Source of the DNA: Parendozoicomonas haliclonae
Lineage (GTDB): Bacteria; Pseudomonadota; Gammaproteobacteria; Pseudomonadales; Endozoicomonadaceae
Direction of reading: 5' to 3'
DNA length: 64,000 bases
NCBI RefSeq assembly: GCF_900174585.1
Contig: NZ_FWPT01000002.1
Location: forward strand, 558,001 to 622,000
Part shown: positions 35,740 through 45,031 of the stretch, piece by piece
Layout: every line of letters begins with the position of its first letter
Position numbering within the stretch: position 1 is the stretch's first letter
Notes under the pieces: generated by a model
What the model saw: only the letters and a program-made list of their open reading frames with translations
The model's database searches: none
Told to the model about the DNA's origin: nothing
Program-made: the position numbers and the translations under genes

Positions 35740-37383
35740 TCAGGCAGGCTCAGCTTCCGCAGCCTTGTTCAGAAGATAGTCGGCGTATTCTGTACGCAGG
35801 TTGACCTTCAGCAACTTGCCGGTCGCGGTATGAGGCAGTTCAGATACAAACACCACATCATCCGGCAGCCACCACTTGGCAACTTTATCGGTCAGGTATT
35901 CCAGAATCTCGGACTTGCTGACTTCAGCACCTTCATTCTTAACGACCAGCAGCAGCGGGCGTTCATCCCACTTCGGATGAGCAACACCAATCACACAGGC
36001 CTCAGCAACGGCCTGATGTCCGACAGCAGCATTCTCCAGATCGATAGAGCTGATCCACTCACCACCGGATTTGATCACATCCTTGGAGCGATCAACGATA
36101 CGCAGGTAGTTTTTGCTGTCGATAGTCGCAACATCACCGGTATCAAACCAGCCATCATGCCAGTTGCTGGTATCGTCAGACTTGTAATAGCTCTGCACTA
36201 TCCATGGACCACGAACCAGCAGGCGACCACGGGCAACGCCGTCGCGGGGCATTTCATTGTTTTCGTCATCGACGATCTTCATCTGCACGCCATAGATCGG
36301 ACGACCTACCGACTGCTGCAGCGCATAACGCTCTTCCAGCGGCATCTCCATCATGGCGCGAGTCTGGCAATTGATAGTGCCGATCGGGCTCATCTCGGTC
36401 ATGCCCCAGGCATGAATCAGGAACGCATCATGACCTTCCTGGAACTTCTTGATCATGGAGAGTGGCGCTGCAGAACCACCGACAATCACGTTCTGTACGG
36501 ATTCCAACTTCTTGCCAATCGCTTCCATATGGTTAAGCAGCATCAGCCATACCGTCGGCACACCCAGCAACAGGTCAGGCTGCTCGCTTTCGATCAGCTC
36601 CCACAGGGAAGCACCATCCATACCCGCGCCCGGGAATACCAGCTTGGCGCCAGTCATGGTGGCAGCGTAAGGAATACTCCAGGCATTTACATGGAACATC
36701 GGCACAACCGGCAGCGCACAGGTCAGGCTGCTGATGCCAATAGCTTCATAGCCAATGGAACCCATGGTGTGGATCATGGTGGAACGATGGCTGTACAGAA
36801 CACCTTTCGGGTTACCGGTGGTACCGGAGGTGTAGCAAAGGCAGGCCGCCTGTTGCTCATCCAGCAAAGGCCAGCTGTAGGTTTCCGGCTCGTTCTTGAT
36901 CAGGGTTTCATAACAGATGGCATTAGGCAGGGAAGTCTCCGGCATGCGATCTTCATCGCACAGCACAATAAAGCCTTCCACATTGGTGATCTGATCCTTA
37001 ATCGCTTCCAACAGCGGAACAAAGGTCAGGTCCACAAAAATCCAGCGGTCTTCAGCATGGTTGATGATGTAGACCAGCTGTTCCGGGAACAGACGGGGGT
37101 TGATGGTATGCATAACCGCACCGGTGCCGGAAACCGCAAAATAAAGCTCGTAATGGCGATAGTTGTTCCAGGCCAGCGTTGCTACCCGGTCACCCTGCTG
37201 CACGCCCATTTTCTCCAACGCATTAGCAGCCTGCTTGGCCCGCTTTGCAGCATCGGACATGGTATAACGATGGATATCACCTTCGCAGCGGCGGCTGACA
37301 ATTTCGGTATCGGGGTGGGTCTGTTCGGCGTGATCAAGAAGGCTGGAAATCTGCAGGGGCAGATCCATCATATTGCCTAACAT
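35740..37383 (-). CDS. AlkK-like medium/long-chain acyl-CoA synthetase
   Basis: The product has 547 residues. The AMP-binding motif [11 protein letters not shown] is at 184-194, later motifs include [22 protein letters not shown] and the ligase Lys near the C-terminus ([10 protein letters not shown]). The N-terminus ([20 protein letters not shown]) resembles AlkK and fatty-acyl-CoA synthetases of that subfamily. It activates free fatty acids to acyl-CoA with ATP for beta-oxidation. It stands alone on the minus strand; no regulator is adjacent. Substrate chain length cannot be read from the sequence. Confidence 0.88.
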   Translation of the reverse strand: MLGNMMDLPLQISSLLDHAEQTHPDTEIVSRRCEGDIHRYTMSDAAKRAKQAANALEKMGVQQGDRVATLAWNNYRHYELYFAVSGTGAVMHTINPRLFPEQLVYIINHAEDRWIFVDLTFVPLLEAIKDQITNVEGFIVLCDEDRMPETSLPNAICYETLIKNEPETYSWPLLDEQQAACLCYTSGTTGNPKGVLYSHRSTMIHTMGSIGYEAIGISSLTCALPVVPMFHVNAWSIPYAATMTGAKLVFPGAGMDGASLWELIESEQPDLLLGVPTVWLMLLNHMEAIGKKLESVQNVIVGGSAAPLSMIKKFQEGHDAFLIHAWGMTEMSPIGTINCQTRAMMEMPLEERYALQQSVGRPIYGVQMKIVDDENNEMPRDGVARGRLLVRGPWIVQSYYKSDDTSNWHDGWFDTGDVATIDSKNYLRIVDRSKDVIKSGGEWISSIDLENAAVGHQAVAEACVIGVAHPKWDERPLLLVVKNEGAEVSKSEILEYLTDKVAKWWLPDDVVFVSELPHTATGKLLKVNLRTEYADYLLNKAAEAEPA

Positions 37384-37583
37384 AAGCGTCCCTCTGTTTT
37401 ATTGTTATTTGTCGAGAACATTTTTATAAGTTTTATTGAGCACTGCTCTCTAGACACGGCAAAGGTGAAGGGAAACCATGCCTGCAGCACTACTTCCTAC
37501 AACCCTACCAGAACAGCTTTGCAGTGTAGAAGCACTCCGTAATATATTCCTGAATATCAGCCATCAAAAGAACAAGCCCTACA

Positions 37584-38306
37584 ATGAACAGCACCATCGA
37601 GACTCTGCTCTCCCATCGCTCCATACGCAAATTCAAAGATCAGCCGCTGACGAAAGAGCAGCTGGACACCATTCTTGCCTCCGGTATTGCCGCTTCCTCT
37701 TCCAGTCTGATTCAGGCGGTTTCCATCATCCGGGTGACAGATACCGAAAAGCGTAAAACCCTCGCACAACTCGCCGGAAACCAGGCTTACGTGGAAAGCT
37801 GCGCGGAGTTTCTTGTGTTTATTATTGATTACCAGCGCCATGCGGCTATCAAGCCAGCCATCAATGCCGAGTTCACCGAGCTGACCCTGATCGGCGCGAT
37901 TGATGCTGGCATCATGGCCCAGAACTGTCTGGTGGCTGCTGAGTCCATGGGGCTGGGTGGTGTATATATTGGTGGCCTACGTAACAGCACCGAAGCCGTC
38001 GATCAGTTGCTTGATCTGCCGCCCTGCACCGCCGTTCTTTTTGGCATGTGTCTGGGGCATCCGGATCAGTCGCCGGAGATCAAACCTCGCCTGCCTATGG
38101 AGGTGCTTGTTCATGAGAACAGTTATCAGCCTTTAGACCAACAGCTGGTCAAAGAGTACGACCAGACCATGAAGGACTACTTCGCCAGCCGCTCAGATAA
38201 CCGCAAGGATATGAACTGGTCAGAGCAGATTACCGATAAGCTCTGTGGCGAGTCGCGCCCGCATATTCTGCCTTACCTGAACAGCAAAGGGCTGACCCGG
38301 GTTTAA
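37584..38306 (+). CDS. nfsA: NfsA-type NADPH nitroreductase
   Basis: The product has 240 residues, the NfsA length. FMN-binding motif HRSIRKFKDQPL is at residues 11-22, followed by ASSSSLIQAVSIIRV, GIMAQNCLVAAESMGLGGVY and FGMCLGHPDQSPEIKPRLP, all typical of the NfsA/FRP family. The dimeric flavoenzyme reduces quinones and nitro compounds with NADPH. The gene is divergent from the acyl-CoA ligase, with 200 bp between them. Assignment to NfsA over FRP rests on motif context only. Confidence 0.87.
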   Translation: MNSTIETLLSHRSIRKFKDQPLTKEQLDTILASGIAASSSSLIQAVSIIRVTDTEKRKTLAQLAGNQAYVESCAEFLVFIIDYQRHAAIKPAINAEFTELTLIGAIDAGIMAQNCLVAAESMGLGGVYIGGLRNSTEAVDQLLDLPPCTAVLFGMCLGHPDQSPEIKPRLPMEVLVHENSYQPLDQQLVKEYDQTMKDYFASRSDNRKDMNWSEQITDKLCGESRPHILPYLNSKGLTRV

Positions 38307-38360
38307 ACCCATCTGGCGGGGTCTATCGTTTAAAGAGGATAACCAGCAAGGAACAGGGTT

Positions 38361-40673
38361 ATGGCTTACCAGATGGGGCCCTCCTCTCCCAAAACAACAG
38401 TAAAAAGCCTGCAGGATGATCTGAGTCGTCTGCCCAAGAACACGGAAAATACCGACCGTGCCTTTATCACCAAGGCCGGTCGGGTAGTCACAGCTTCTGC
38501 CTATTACAAAGGAGAAGGAGGCAAGCCCGATGCGCTCTCTTTCGAGGATTGTCAGGCAAAACTTCGGGAGTCTCTCTCTTCAATGGCCCAGAAAAAGCTC
38601 TGGGATCGTGATGTGAAAGAAGCCTCCAAACAAATCGATGACTCCTTGCACGTTAATATCGCCCATATCCGCAATATGGTGGCGGCTCTCGCCAAAGCGC
38701 CCGACCAGCCACCGGCTCCGGCGGTTGATCCCAACACAGGTATGCACCAACCGCCACCACATCAAAACCCATCGCCCAAACCACTGAAACGCCCGCCTTC
38801 GCCGACAAGCAACGAGATTGAGATCACCGTCGGTAATTATCAGGAGCAAGGCCTTGAGCCTGCACGAAGGTTGGCTGTCGATCTGGATGGCTGGTTTCAG
38901 GATCATGGCAACCCTCAGGCTTTTGAAAACCTGCTCCACTATCTGGCCAGCAATACACCTTTCCCATTGGTGCCGGGGGAGGTACAGAAAGCTGCAGCGT
39001 ATCCCGGCGGAGTTTTAGCTTATATAAACCGAGAGAGAGTAAGCCCGAAGCCACAACCCCGAGTAAGCAGGACGCCCCAGAGAGCACCTGTGAAAACCAT
39101 GAATGATTTGCGCACAGAGGCCAAATCACTCTTTGGTAAAGGTCATTACGTGGATGCTTTCCGTGCCTACCAGCAAATTATTGAAAACCGGCACTTCGAT
39201 GAGGATCCTGCCTGTTACACCAAGTGTGTAATGAATATGGCATCGATGCTCGGGCCGGAAGGCGAGCTGCCCAACTTCCCGGAATATCCGCTGTATCGTC
39301 TAATTCCCCATCTACAACATCTGATAGAGTCGGAAACCACCGACCAGTTGACCAAAGAGTTTCTCCGGGATATTGAGCAGCAGATGGGTCAGCTTGATCC
39401 CACAACCGGTCAGCCTTCACCTGACAGACCACGCTATCCTCAATCACAACATTCTCGATACCAAATTGCAGAGCAGGTTGTTGAACAGCGACCAGTTAAT
39501 GTGCATAACACCCGGCTCTCTCGCTCCAGGTATTCAGGTAGTACCATGATCGATGCAAATCACCCACCACTGTCGGCAGAGCGCACCCAGCGGTTAAGTG
39601 AGCGCAACAGGAATGTTTCGACCAAAGACATTGAAGCGATGGAATATGAGGTGGAGCTTGATCAGGGCAAGATCCACCAGAGAATTACCGATGCTGTAAC
39701 CCGTGCGCAGAATAGCGCCCGCCAGCAACCAGATATGCCTGACTTTGTGGCGCATCCGGATCACCTGATTCGCCGGGGGGATATTCCTGATTTCAAATCT
39801 GAAAATTTAGGCAGCACCAGTGCCGCAGAAGCCAAAGGCAAGCGGACGAGTATGGAAGATGCTCACACAGCCAAACAATTCACCATCAAACTCACCAATG
39901 GTCAGCCGGTGAACATAGGCATGACCGCCGTTTGTGATGGACACAGCGTTAACTATGCCGGGCACCTCGCATCAAAACACGTGACCAAATCTCTGCCGGA
40001 TGCGCTCACCAGACGGCTGGAAGAATTTAACCCGGATGGGCTGACCGAAGCCGGTATCTGGAATGCCATCAGTCTGGCCTTGGTGGATATTGATCGCAGC
40101 GATTATCTGTTTGAGCCGGGTATTGATTACACCGGCACCACCGCCAATATCGCCTTGACCATCGGTGACCGTCTATGGGTTGCCAATGTTGGCGACAGCC
40201 GGGCGCTGCTGGTGATGCCCAATGGCTCTTACATCCAGGCCTCAGAAGATGCCAAACCCGATCTCGATCCACAGACCCAGCAGCCGAACCACTTCACCCA
40301 GGAAGCTATTCGTCGGGGTGGTCAGCTTGATACTTATGGCAAACGGATACACCCAGGCGGAGGCGGTAAAGGCAATCTGGCTACGACTCACTCGCTGGGT
40401 GACCACAATATGGGTGGCATCATCTCGGCCCGACCGGATATTACCTCCTACCCACTGGATCGCTTGCAAGGCGCCACTCTGATTCAGTGCTGTGATGGCG
40501 TTTACGACGTTGCCTCCAGCGCACAGGTGGCCAGGCTGTTTACCAATGCCAGGCATCAGGGGATTCGCTCAAAGCAGGAACAGGCTGAGCTGTTGGTAGA
40601 GGCCGCCTACGAGGCTGGTTCTGGTGATAATCTCAGTGCGTTAGTAACAGATATTGATGCAATGCGCTGGTAA
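38361..40673 (+). CDS. Large PP2C-type protein phosphatase with unknown N-terminal half
   Basis: The product has 770 residues. A PPM/PP2C domain fills residues 490-766 with all metal-site motifs: ED at 499-500, CDGH (525-528), GDSR (611-614), GD (680-681), CDGVYD (711-716) and GDN (755-757). The first 490 residues have no recognised domain. They include two Pro-rich linkers (113-148, 224-245) and a TPR-like helical pair (247-285). There is no signal peptide or membrane segment. It would remove phosphate from Ser/Thr of proteins. The eukaryote-like PP2C, the unusual N-terminus and lack of a partner kinase fit a secreted effector or an orphan regulator; this is unproven. SD is AAGGAACAGGG. Confidence 0.8.
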   Translation: MAYQMGPSSPKTTVKSLQDDLSRLPKNTENTDRAFITKAGRVVTASAYYKGEGGKPDALSFEDCQAKLRESLSSMAQKKLWDRDVKEASKQIDDSLHVNIAHIRNMVAALAKAPDQPPAPAVDPNTGMHQPPPHQNPSPKPLKRPPSPTSNEIEITVGNYQEQGLEPARRLAVDLDGWFQDHGNPQAFENLLHYLASNTPFPLVPGEVQKAAAYPGGVLAYINRERVSPKPQPRVSRTPQRAPVKTMNDLRTEAKSLFGKGHYVDAFRAYQQIIENRHFDEDPACYTKCVMNMASMLGPEGELPNFPEYPLYRLIPHLQHLIESETTDQLTKEFLRDIEQQMGQLDPTTGQPSPDRPRYPQSQHSRYQIAEQVVEQRPVNVHNTRLSRSRYSGSTMIDANHPPLSAERTQRLSERNRNVSTKDIEAMEYEVELDQGKIHQRITDAVTRAQNSARQQPDMPDFVAHPDHLIRRGDIPDFKSENLGSTSAAEAKGKRTSMEDAHTAKQFTIKLTNGQPVNIGMTAVCDGHSVNYAGHLASKHVTKSLPDALTRRLEEFNPDGLTEAGIWNAISLALVDIDRSDYLFEPGIDYTGTTANIALTIGDRLWVANVGDSRALLVMPNGSYIQASEDAKPDLDPQTQQPNHFTQEAIRRGGQLDTYGKRIHPGGGGKGNLATTHSLGDHNMGGIISARPDITSYPLDRLQGATLIQCCDGVYDVASSAQVARLFTNARHQGIRSKQEQAELLVEAAYEAGSGDNLSALVTDIDAMRW

Positions 40674-40686
40674 AGCCGGTTAAACA

Positions 40687-40715
40687 TTGCTGGAACTTCT
40701 CTTATGCACTAATAC
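40687..40715 (+). promoter_or_regulatory. Sigma-70 promoter of ssrA
   Basis: TTGCTG (40687-40692), 17-base spacer and TAATAC (40710-40715) form a good -35/-10 pair ending 11 bases before the mature tmRNA 5' end at 40727. This would give a very short leader for RNase P to trim. Confidence 0.65.
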
Positions 40716-40726
40716 TCTTAGGTTAT

Positions 40727-41136
40727 GGGGACGATTCGGATTCGACGACGATAACGAACCCCGAGGTGCATGCCGAGAGTTGGTAATCACTCTCGTAAAA
40801 CAATGATTACTGGTTATTAGCTGCCAAAACTCAAGCTAATGACGAGCTTTACGACGCTCCAGCTGTTGTTACAGCTGCTGCGGCGTAATTTCGTTACCTA
40901 AACAGTAACGCTCGTCCGGTCTATCCGCCCCGTCTGTCGGGAGGTATTCAGACCGTCATTGCAGACAGACTCGCCGTGATCAGCGCCTGGCTTTGATCGG
41001 TTAAAACCTTACAGGATCGGCCTGTTTCATCCCGACCGCTGGATCGTGACAGGTTTAAATCAAAGGCGGATCTAAGCATGTAGAGCCAAGGGCAGAGTAT
41101 CGGCGGACGCGGGTTCAAATCCCGCCGTCTCCACCA
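40727..41136 (+). ncRNA. ssrA: Transfer-messenger RNA (tmRNA, ssrA)
   Basis: The 410-base one-piece tmRNA starts GGGGACG, which pairs with CGTCTCC before the 3' ACCA (acceptor stem with one GU pair). The T arm GGGTTCAAATCCC and the D-loop GGATTCGACGACGA are canonical. The tag frame is 40823-40885, GCC AAA ACT ... TAA, encoding AKTQANDELYDAPAVVTAAA plus a final A (21 residues), with the stop at 40886. The resume codon follows TAGCT. tmRNA rescues stalled ribosomes and tags the peptide for proteolysis. The tag is about twice the usual ten-residue length of this class. Its 3' end is the target of the island. Confidence 0.95.
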
Positions 41137-41137
41137 A
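41111..41137. repeat. Left attachment-site direct repeat (attL, in ssrA 3' end)
   Basis: The 27-bp repeat beginning GGGTTCAAATCCCGCC and ending CCACCAA covers the T arm and CCA of ssrA. It is exact at 46127-46153. This is the target-site duplication of the island and marks the crossover region used by the integrase at 41210. Confidence 0.93.
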
Positions 41138-41209
41138 ACAACCCCAACCCATTGTTTTTAAAGTGCTTTTCCATGAGACGCTGCAAGGTGCCACATCAGG
41201 GTGGTACAA

Positions 41210-42679
41210 ATGCGAGCTTCGTATTTAATAAAATCAAGACATGGAACTAAGTACTATTTTCGGATAGTAATCCCAAAAAACCTGCGAAAAACGCTAGGAA
41301 ACAAGCGAGAAATACGCAAATCCTTAGGCACAGACTCCTATGCTACAGCAAAGCGGAAAGCCATAGAGTTATGGCTCTTACTAACAGACTGCTTTGCACA
41401 AATGACCGAGAAGAACGAAAAACAACAGGATAGTTCTATTGAGCTTGGCTTAATTGCATACGGGGATATGGTCTTTGACTATGGCGATCCTGCCAAAGAC
41501 CTTGACGCTGTAACTCAAGCAATCGAACTTGGGCTTATCCAGAAGCCCCGATTCACTGAGTCACCTACAAAGCCTACCCGGAAATCATATAAATTCGGTG
41601 ATCTGATAGACTCGTTCATCGATGAATACAAACAAGATCGTCCTAAAGTAGCGGATACTACTTTCAAGCAATACAGAGGCTACCTAACCGTAGCGTGTGC
41701 ACTACTTGAAAATCCCCTCCTTTCAGAAATTGATCAAATTACAATCAAACAAATGAAGGAGCTTCTGATATTTGCACCAGCCAATGCAAAGCAACGCTTT
41801 AAGAATGATTGGGTGGCGTACAGAGCTGCTGCGGTATCAAAACAACATAAACATACCTTGTCGCATGAAAGTGTAAAAAATCACCAGCAATGGGTTAAAA
41901 ACTACCTTAAATTTTGTTTTGAGAATGGTCACACGGAATCTGATCTTTCAGAGTACGTCAAAGTGCTTAAAGTATCGAAAGACAATAAAACAAAGCGAAT
42001 TCCTTTCACCGCTGATGATTTGAAAAAAATCTTTTCAGGACACCTCTACAACGGTTCAGAACCTGTATATCCAGCAAGGTATTGGCTTCCGGTTCTTGCT
42101 TTATATACCGGTGCTCGAATAGAAGAAATCTGCCAACTAAATGTTTCTGACATCAAGAAGAGTGACGGTGGGAATTGGTACATCGATATCAATGATGAAG
42201 AAGCAGGCAAGAAGCTCAAAACAGAAAACGCTGTACGCCATGTGCCTATCCATCCCCAACTGGAAAGGGCTGGATTTCTGGAGTTCGTCAAATCAGTTCA
42301 AACTGAAAATTTGTTTGTAGAAGGATTGTCCAATAGAGCCAAAAAGTCGTCCAACTTATCGCAATGGTTCAATAGGGATGAACCTCGATGCAAAGGCTAC
42401 TTTGTGCGCTGCGGCATTACTAAGAACGGAAGCCGTGGAAACCGGGAATGGACAAAAGTCTTTCACAGTTTCCGACATACCTTTATCACCGCTTGTAGGG
42501 ATTCAGGCCTACAGGATAGCTATATTGCTGCCATAGTCGGTCACGAACAAGCCTATGCCATAACACATGGATACGGCGACAAGTACAGCACAGACCTACT
42601 TGCCACGGAGATGGACAAGGTAATTCTGCCTGAATTTCCACTCCCCACTAGTTTGATACCTTACGGCGCTTTTTCCTGA
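41210..42679 (+). CDS. Tyrosine-type site-specific integrase
   Basis: I start at the ATG at 41210 with AGGGTGG at -8; a GTG at 41201 is possible. The product has 489 residues. The N-terminal 60 residues (YYFRIVIPKNLRKTLGNKRE) form an AP2-like arm-binding domain, then a core-binding SAM-like domain, then the catalytic domain (about 260-480): Arg in TGARIEEICQL, HSFRHTFIT and Tyr in GYGDKYSTD. It integrates the element into ssrA. It lies 73 bases from attL, as expected, and ends at a terminator within the next ORF frame. Confidence 0.92.
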   Translation: MRASYLIKSRHGTKYYFRIVIPKNLRKTLGNKREIRKSLGTDSYATAKRKAIELWLLLTDCFAQMTEKNEKQQDSSIELGLIAYGDMVFDYGDPAKDLDAVTQAIELGLIQKPRFTESPTKPTRKSYKFGDLIDSFIDEYKQDRPKVADTTFKQYRGYLTVACALLENPLLSEIDQITIKQMKELLIFAPANAKQRFKNDWVAYRAAAVSKQHKHTLSHESVKNHQQWVKNYLKFCFENGHTESDLSEYVKVLKVSKDNKTKRIPFTADDLKKIFSGHLYNGSEPVYPARYWLPVLALYTGARIEEICQLNVSDIKKSDGGNWYIDINDEEAGKKLKTENAVRHVPIHPQLERAGFLEFVKSVQTENLFVEGLSNRAKKSSNLSQWFNRDEPRCKGYFVRCGITKNGSRGNREWTKVFHSFRHTFITACRDSGLQDSYIAAIVGHEQAYAITHGYGDKYSTDLLATEMDKVILPEFPLPTSLIPYGAFS

Positions 42680-42762
42680 TAACTAGAACAGGCCATGTAA
42701 AGCCAACTAAGGACAAACCACAGGATTAAGTGAAAACCCGAAGAGGTAAAATAAAAAGCACA

Positions 42763-42795
42763 AAAAAACCGGAGATGGAGGGCTCCGGTTTTTTG
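42763..42795 (+). terminator. Rho-independent terminator of the integrase gene
   Basis: AAAAAACCGGAG (from 42763) pairs with CTCCGGTTTTTT across an eight-base loop, ending in six T residues. It lies 84 bases after the integrase stop. It interrupts a long open frame that would otherwise be read as the N-terminus of the next gene, and so argues for that gene starting downstream. Confidence 0.85.
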
Positions 42796-42852
42796 TGGTC
42801 AGAGGCTCGCAAAAGTTCTGACCCAAGTGGCAAATCACTATGGAATTCTATC

Positions 42853-43593
42853 ATGACGACAGACCAGCACAAGCACTGTCAGCGCTATCAACCTTCCAAT
42901 CCCCTCCCCACTCAGAATGGGATTTGGAGACAAGAAACAACACCTAAATCCTCCTCCACCCTTACAAAAACAAGGCTTGCAGCCGAATCAAAAGAAATCA
43001 ACCTACTTACTGCCAGAATCATCCCCTATCTGACAAAGTTAAATCTCAAAACCAGAAAGGGTGATCTCCGTAGTGTGGACAGGTTACTTCTGACAACAGC
43101 TGCAATGCTTGGAGCGGCAACAGCCGCTCAAGCACTGATTCTGTACAGAGTTTCACAAGAACCCGGGCAGAACCCAAAACAGTTACTTCAGAAGCTCACA
43201 AAGCGTATCCAGCGAGCCGGCCTCAGCGTGCCGGCCTGGTGGTTTGCGCCAGAGGCGCAACACACCAATAACCCGCACATGCACGGCCTTTTGCTGGTGG
43301 ACAAGTCAGAGCTAAAAGCTATCAAAGCATGTTTCAAAGGTTTAGGTAGTGAATTGAAAACGCCTTGGTCAAAAGCACTGAATCACGATCTAACCTTGTT
43401 TCTGAATCCTCAGAAGAGAGAAACCCTCCGGGGATACCCTACCTACTGTCTGAAAGAGAACCCAAAAATCAGATACAACGAAGCATCCCAAAAATTAGCT
43501 TCAGAGCTTTACGATAGACTCAAGGCACTCTGCCATACCCAGAGATGGAAAAGCCCCGCAGGGGCGGTTCTAGGGACTCTCATGAGTCATTAA
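42853..43593 (+). CDS. Small HUH-like replication protein, putative
   Basis: I start at the ATG at 42853, downstream of the terminator; the frame is open from a GTG at 42730, but that would span the terminator. The product has 246 residues. The motif WWFAPEAQ-HTNNPHMHGLLLVD has H142-x-H144 flanked by hydrophobics, as in HUH endonuclease/Rep proteins, and a later YPTYCLKEN (195-203) could be the catalytic-Tyr motif 3 (Y..K). It would nick DNA to start rolling-circle replication. Fold and activity are inferred from these two motifs only; no family is certain. Confidence 0.5.
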   Translation: MTTDQHKHCQRYQPSNPLPTQNGIWRQETTPKSSSTLTKTRLAAESKEINLLTARIIPYLTKLNLKTRKGDLRSVDRLLLTTAAMLGAATAAQALILYRVSQEPGQNPKQLLQKLTKRIQRAGLSVPAWWFAPEAQHTNNPHMHGLLLVDKSELKAIKACFKGLGSELKTPWSKALNHDLTLFLNPQKRETLRGYPTYCLKENPKIRYNEASQKLASELYDRLKALCHTQRWKSPAGAVLGTLMSH

Positions 43594-43635
43594 ATTTAAG
43601 TACTGGCTGAAGTCCACTAGCCATAGACAAGAAAA

Positions 43636-43654
43636 CCCGGATATACCGGGCTTT
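43636..43654. terminator. Rho-independent terminator between convergent genes
   Basis: CCCGG-ATATA-CCGGG with GAAAA on the left and CTTTT on the right is a compact bidirectional hairpin. It separates the Rep-like gene and the minus-strand recombinase gene. Confidence 0.7.
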
Positions 43655-43671
43655 TGTTCGCTGGTGGGCTG

Positions 43672-44277
43672 TTAGACAGTAAGTCCGCCCCGTTCCTTGT
43701 TTGTCTGTGTAGCTGTGATTTCATCTCGGATTCTGTAGACAGTCTTTCGACCAATCCTCAGCTCTTCGGCAATCTTTGTTGCCCCCATACCAGCAGCCAG
43801 CAGCCTTTGTACTTCCTTGCGGTCTATGCTTTGCTGTCTGCCCTTGTACTTGCCCTTAGCCTTGGCAATCGCCACACCTTCACGCTGTCTCTCTGCCCGG
43901 ATAGACAATTCAAACTCAGCGAAGGAACCCAGCATGTTCAGCATCATGGTTTGCATGGCTTTTGCCTGCCCAGTTGCCAGCGCATCAAACACCATGTTTT
44001 CTTTGTGGAAGTGAACAGAGACACCCTGAGCCATCCAATCGTCCACCAGCTTACGAAGATCAGTCAGACTCCGGGACAGACGGTCAATGCTCCACACATG
44101 TACTGTGTCGCCTTTACGGACAAAACGACACAGGTTATCCAGTGCAGGACGCTTTGTGTCTTTACCGCTCGCCTTGTCTTCAAACACTTGGTCAAAATCC
44201 ATCCCGGCAAACTGACGATCTGTGTTTTGCAGAACTGTACTAACCCGGACGTATGCTACTTGCTGACCTTTGCTCAT
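43672..44277 (-). CDS. Serine recombinase (resolvase/invertase family)
   Basis: The product has 201 residues. The catalytic Ser13 lies in YVRVSTVLQNTDRQ; the later motifs VHVWSIDRLSRSLTDL and GSFAEFELSIRAERQREGV belong to the catalytic domain and its E helix. A C-terminal HTH (LAAGMGATKIAEELRIGRKT) follows at about 160-185. Members resolve or invert DNA between short sites. It could resolve element dimers after replication. It is divergent from the HTH gene at 44504 across a region of repeated TGACAC sites. Confidence 0.9.
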   Translation of the reverse strand: MSKGQQVAYVRVSTVLQNTDRQFAGMDFDQVFEDKASGKDTKRPALDNLCRFVRKGDTVHVWSIDRLSRSLTDLRKLVDDWMAQGVSVHFHKENMVFDALATGQAKAMQTMMLNMLGSFAEFELSIRAERQREGVAIAKAKGKYKGRQQSIDRKEVQRLLAAGMGATKIAEELRIGRKTVYRIRDEITATQTNKERGGLTV

Positions 44278-44315
44278 GACTCTGTGCCCTGCGTGTGTTA
44301 TTTACATCTAAGATG

Positions 44316-44412
44316 TGACACATGGTACTGTGTCATAAATCAGAGTCAATGTATTTGACACACATTTTAAAGACACATGACACGTGTCACTGAGGTATAC
44401 CCAAATGACACA
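44316..44412. repeat. Cluster of TGACAC half-sites (recombination site, operator or iterons)
   Basis: TGACACA occurs at 44316, inverted at 44329-44335, again at 44356 and at 44406; a perfect palindrome TGACACGTGTCA is at 44378-44389, and a partial GACACA at 44372. That is at least six half-sites in 97 bp. It lies between divergent recombinase and HTH genes, so it may be the resolvase crossover site, the operator of the HTH protein, or an origin with iterons. Confidence 0.6.
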
Positions 44413-44503
44413 TATCTAATGCACTTGTAACTCTTACATATCGCACCCATTAGACGACAGGAGTAAAATATTAGCACTTCCTAATATGTGACGGTGTTAG
44501 AAC

Positions 44504-45031
44504 ATGACAGATACAAAGCCGACTCGAACAACAGAAGCAGAGAAGCGGGAAATAATCAGGCTACGGATTGAAGGTCATTCACTCCGGGCAATCGCATCAC
44601 GTACAGGACGCACCACAACAACGGTCAGTAACGTCCTGAAGGCTTACCCGGTAGACATTGCCAGCCTAACCACAGAAGCCCTCAGAGAAGCTCAGGAGAG
44701 CTTTAAACGAACCCTAGACCCGGAGTGGCTCGCAGCAGTCGCAGCACGTCAGACCATACGCTTACTTCAACAGACAGACGAACTCCACCAGCGGGTAGCA
44801 ATGGCGATGGTAGAGACAGACCCGGAAAGGTTTGTAGCACTCGCCAGAGGAACCACAGCTCTCTCTACAGCCCTTTCAAACATGGCTCGCACCTATCAAG
44901 CGGTGTTACCTATGAAGCAGACAGAAGACGATTCAGAAGCTCTCCCGGAACTGGTGGTCAAGATCATGTCAGATGATGACGTAAGAGCCCTCAGAGCACA
45001 GCAAAAGGCAGAACAGGAGTTGGCAGCGTGA
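44504..45031 (+). CDS. Helix-turn-helix protein, possible terminase small subunit-like
   Basis: The product has 175 residues. An N-terminal HTH (SLRAIASRTGRTTTTVSNVL, about 26-45) is followed by a helical middle and an acidic tail containing LPELVVKIMSDDDVRALRAQ. Small terminase subunits and transposase-like regulators share this design, but no function is proven. The TGACAC cluster upstream could be its operator. The stop overlaps the GTG start of the next gene. Confidence 0.6.
   Translation: MTDTKPTRTTEAEKREIIRLRIEGHSLRAIASRTGRTTTTVSNVLKAYPVDIASLTTEALREAQESFKRTLDPEWLAAVAARQTIRLLQQTDELHQRVAMAMVETDPERFVALARGTTALSTALSNMARTYQAVLPMKQTEDDSEALPELVVKIMSDDDVRALRAQQKAEQELAA

Noticed and set aside
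35830-37380. Plus-strand open frame of 516 codons
   Set aside because: It is the shadow of the acyl-CoA ligase gene on the other strand, with His/Gln-rich composition typical of antisense frames.
42730-42852. N-terminal extension of the Rep-like protein from a GTG
   Set aside because: A strong intrinsic terminator lies inside this stretch, so the ATG at 42853 was preferred.
43654-44358. Plus-strand open frame of 234 codons
   Set aside because: Antisense to the serine recombinase; Cys- and His-rich with no domain.
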